The notes under the pieces were generated by a model that was not told the origin of the DNA, did not search any database, and saw only the letters and a program-made list of their open reading frames with translations. Shown here piece by piece: positions 63,521-64,000 of a stretch of DNA of 64,000 nucleotides. Location of the stretch: assembly GCF_015223065.1 (NCBI RefSeq), contig NZ_JADFBY010000002.1:186001-250000 (forward strand). Direction: 5' to 3'. How positions within the stretch are numbered: position 1 is the stretch's first letter; the number at the start of each line of letters is the position of its first letter. Source of the stretch: Mucilaginibacter sp. JRF (GTDB lineage Bacteria > Bacteroidota > Bacteroidia > Sphingobacteriales > Sphingobacteriaceae). The position numbers and the translations under genes are program-made.

Positions 63521-64000
63521 TTAAGAATATATGAACAGTATAGCTATAAGCCCTGCATAACCAGCATATTTTTCAGGATATTTTTCCTTGATTACCACAC
63601 GTAGTCGGCGCGATACTTCCGAAATATAATTTTTAACCGTTTGCTCGGCCAGGCCGGTTTCGGCGGCAATATCCTTTATGCTGTAATTATCTATACGCAG
63701 TTGGTAAATCTTCTGCAAAGTTTCGGGCATGTGGCTCACCTCGTATTCGAGGGTGCGCTCCATTTCGTAATAATCGGTATGGTCGGCTATGGCATTTTCC
63801 AATATGCTCATACGTTGCATAGCCTCCTGCAAATACTCCTCGTTAGCTTTAAGCTGGCGGTAGTGGCTTATTACGCCAAACCTTACAGCGCTGTGTAAAT
63901 ATCCACTTACTGATGTTTCAATGTTTAAGGAATGCCTGCGCTGCCAAATTTTAATGAATATATCCTGAACAATATCCTGCGCGGGTAGCTCATCATCACC
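63521..64000 (-). CDS. ECF RNA polymerase sigma factor (5' end outside window)
   Basis: The frame is open to the window edge, so the N-terminus is missing. Region 2 shows AQDIVQDIFIKIWQRR, and region 4 shows LPETLQKIYQLRIDNYSIKD followed by the helix-turn-helix IAAETGLAEQTVKNYISEVS. It belongs to the Bacteroidota ECF group coupled to FecR and SusC, encoded in that order here, and should direct transcription of the susC operon. Internal TTG/ATG codons near 63832 are not the start. Confidence 0.93.
   Translation of the reverse strand, partial: GDDELPAQDIVQDIFIKIWQRRHSLNIETSVSGYLHSAVRFGVISHYRQLKANEEYLQEAMQRMSILENAIADHTDYYEMERTLEYEVSHMPETLQKIYQLRIDNYSIKDIAAETGLAEQTVKNYISEVSRRLRVVIKEKYPEKYAGYAGLIAILFIYS

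Overview
The window looks like chromosome from a Bacteroidota bacterium of the Sphingobacteriaceae (Mucilaginibacter/Pedobacter-like; the genus is inferred). Supporting signs are SusC/SusD and FecR/ECF-sigma genes, a fused CcoNO oxidase subunit, TonB-dependent receptor plus DUF4249, DUF5686, Bacteroidota-type promoter elements (TAnnTTTG) and tRNA genes without encoded CCA. No rRNA, CRISPR array, insertion sequence or integrase was seen.

Layout. 1-3.5 kb: 3' end of shikimate kinase, a small unknown gene, a periplasmic trehalase and a convergent alginate-lyase-like lipoprotein. 3.9-12.8 kb: one co-directional run encoding the whole pentose phosphate pathway (tkt, rpiB, tal, a HAD phosphatase, gnd, zwf, pgl) and a ROK sugar kinase. 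12.8-15.4 kb: a convergent GH63-like glucosidase. 15.6-22.1 kb: TetR regulator plus a tripartite RND efflux pump. 22.2-24.8 kb: a DUF5686 outer-membrane protein. 24.9-26.7 kb: a small arsenic operon (arsR, DUF6428, arsN2-like, arsC) without a pump. 26.7-28.1 kb: two TetR-type regulators with twin operators. 28.1-29.5 kb: aminopeptidase P.

29.6-30.2 kb is the most unusual part. A promoter, an 18-codon leader ORF, mutually exclusive antiterminator/terminator hairpins and then four divergent tRNA genes (Pro-UGG, Ile-UAU, Cys-GCA, Gln-UUG) lie in a row. Codons 6-12 of the leader read Ile-Gln-Cys-Ala-Ile-Pro-Gln, so six of seven belong to the amino acids of the four tRNAs encoded just downstream. 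This looks like ribosome-mediated attenuation of a tRNA operon that senses shortage of its own products.

30.3-42.0 kb: an uncharacterised 591-aa protein, a small membrane protein and a cbb3 cytochrome oxidase locus (ccoI, ccoS, ccoNO, ccoQ, ccoP, ccoG, ccoH, a TauE/SafE-like membrane protein) with FNR-like sites upstream of ccoNO and ccoI, then a tandem universal stress protein. 42.1-44.8 kb: accessory genes with a duplicated 92-bp intergenic repeat. 44.8-54.8 kb: a MacAB/TolC-type ABC efflux operon, a TonB receptor/DUF4249 pair and a LytS/LytR-type two-component system. 55.0-64.0 kb: an ECF sigma / FecR / SusC / SusD system whose downstream enzymes are a metallophosphoesterase and a nucleotide pyrophosphatase-like phosphodiesterase instead of glycosidases, which suggests uptake of a phosphorylated nutrient.
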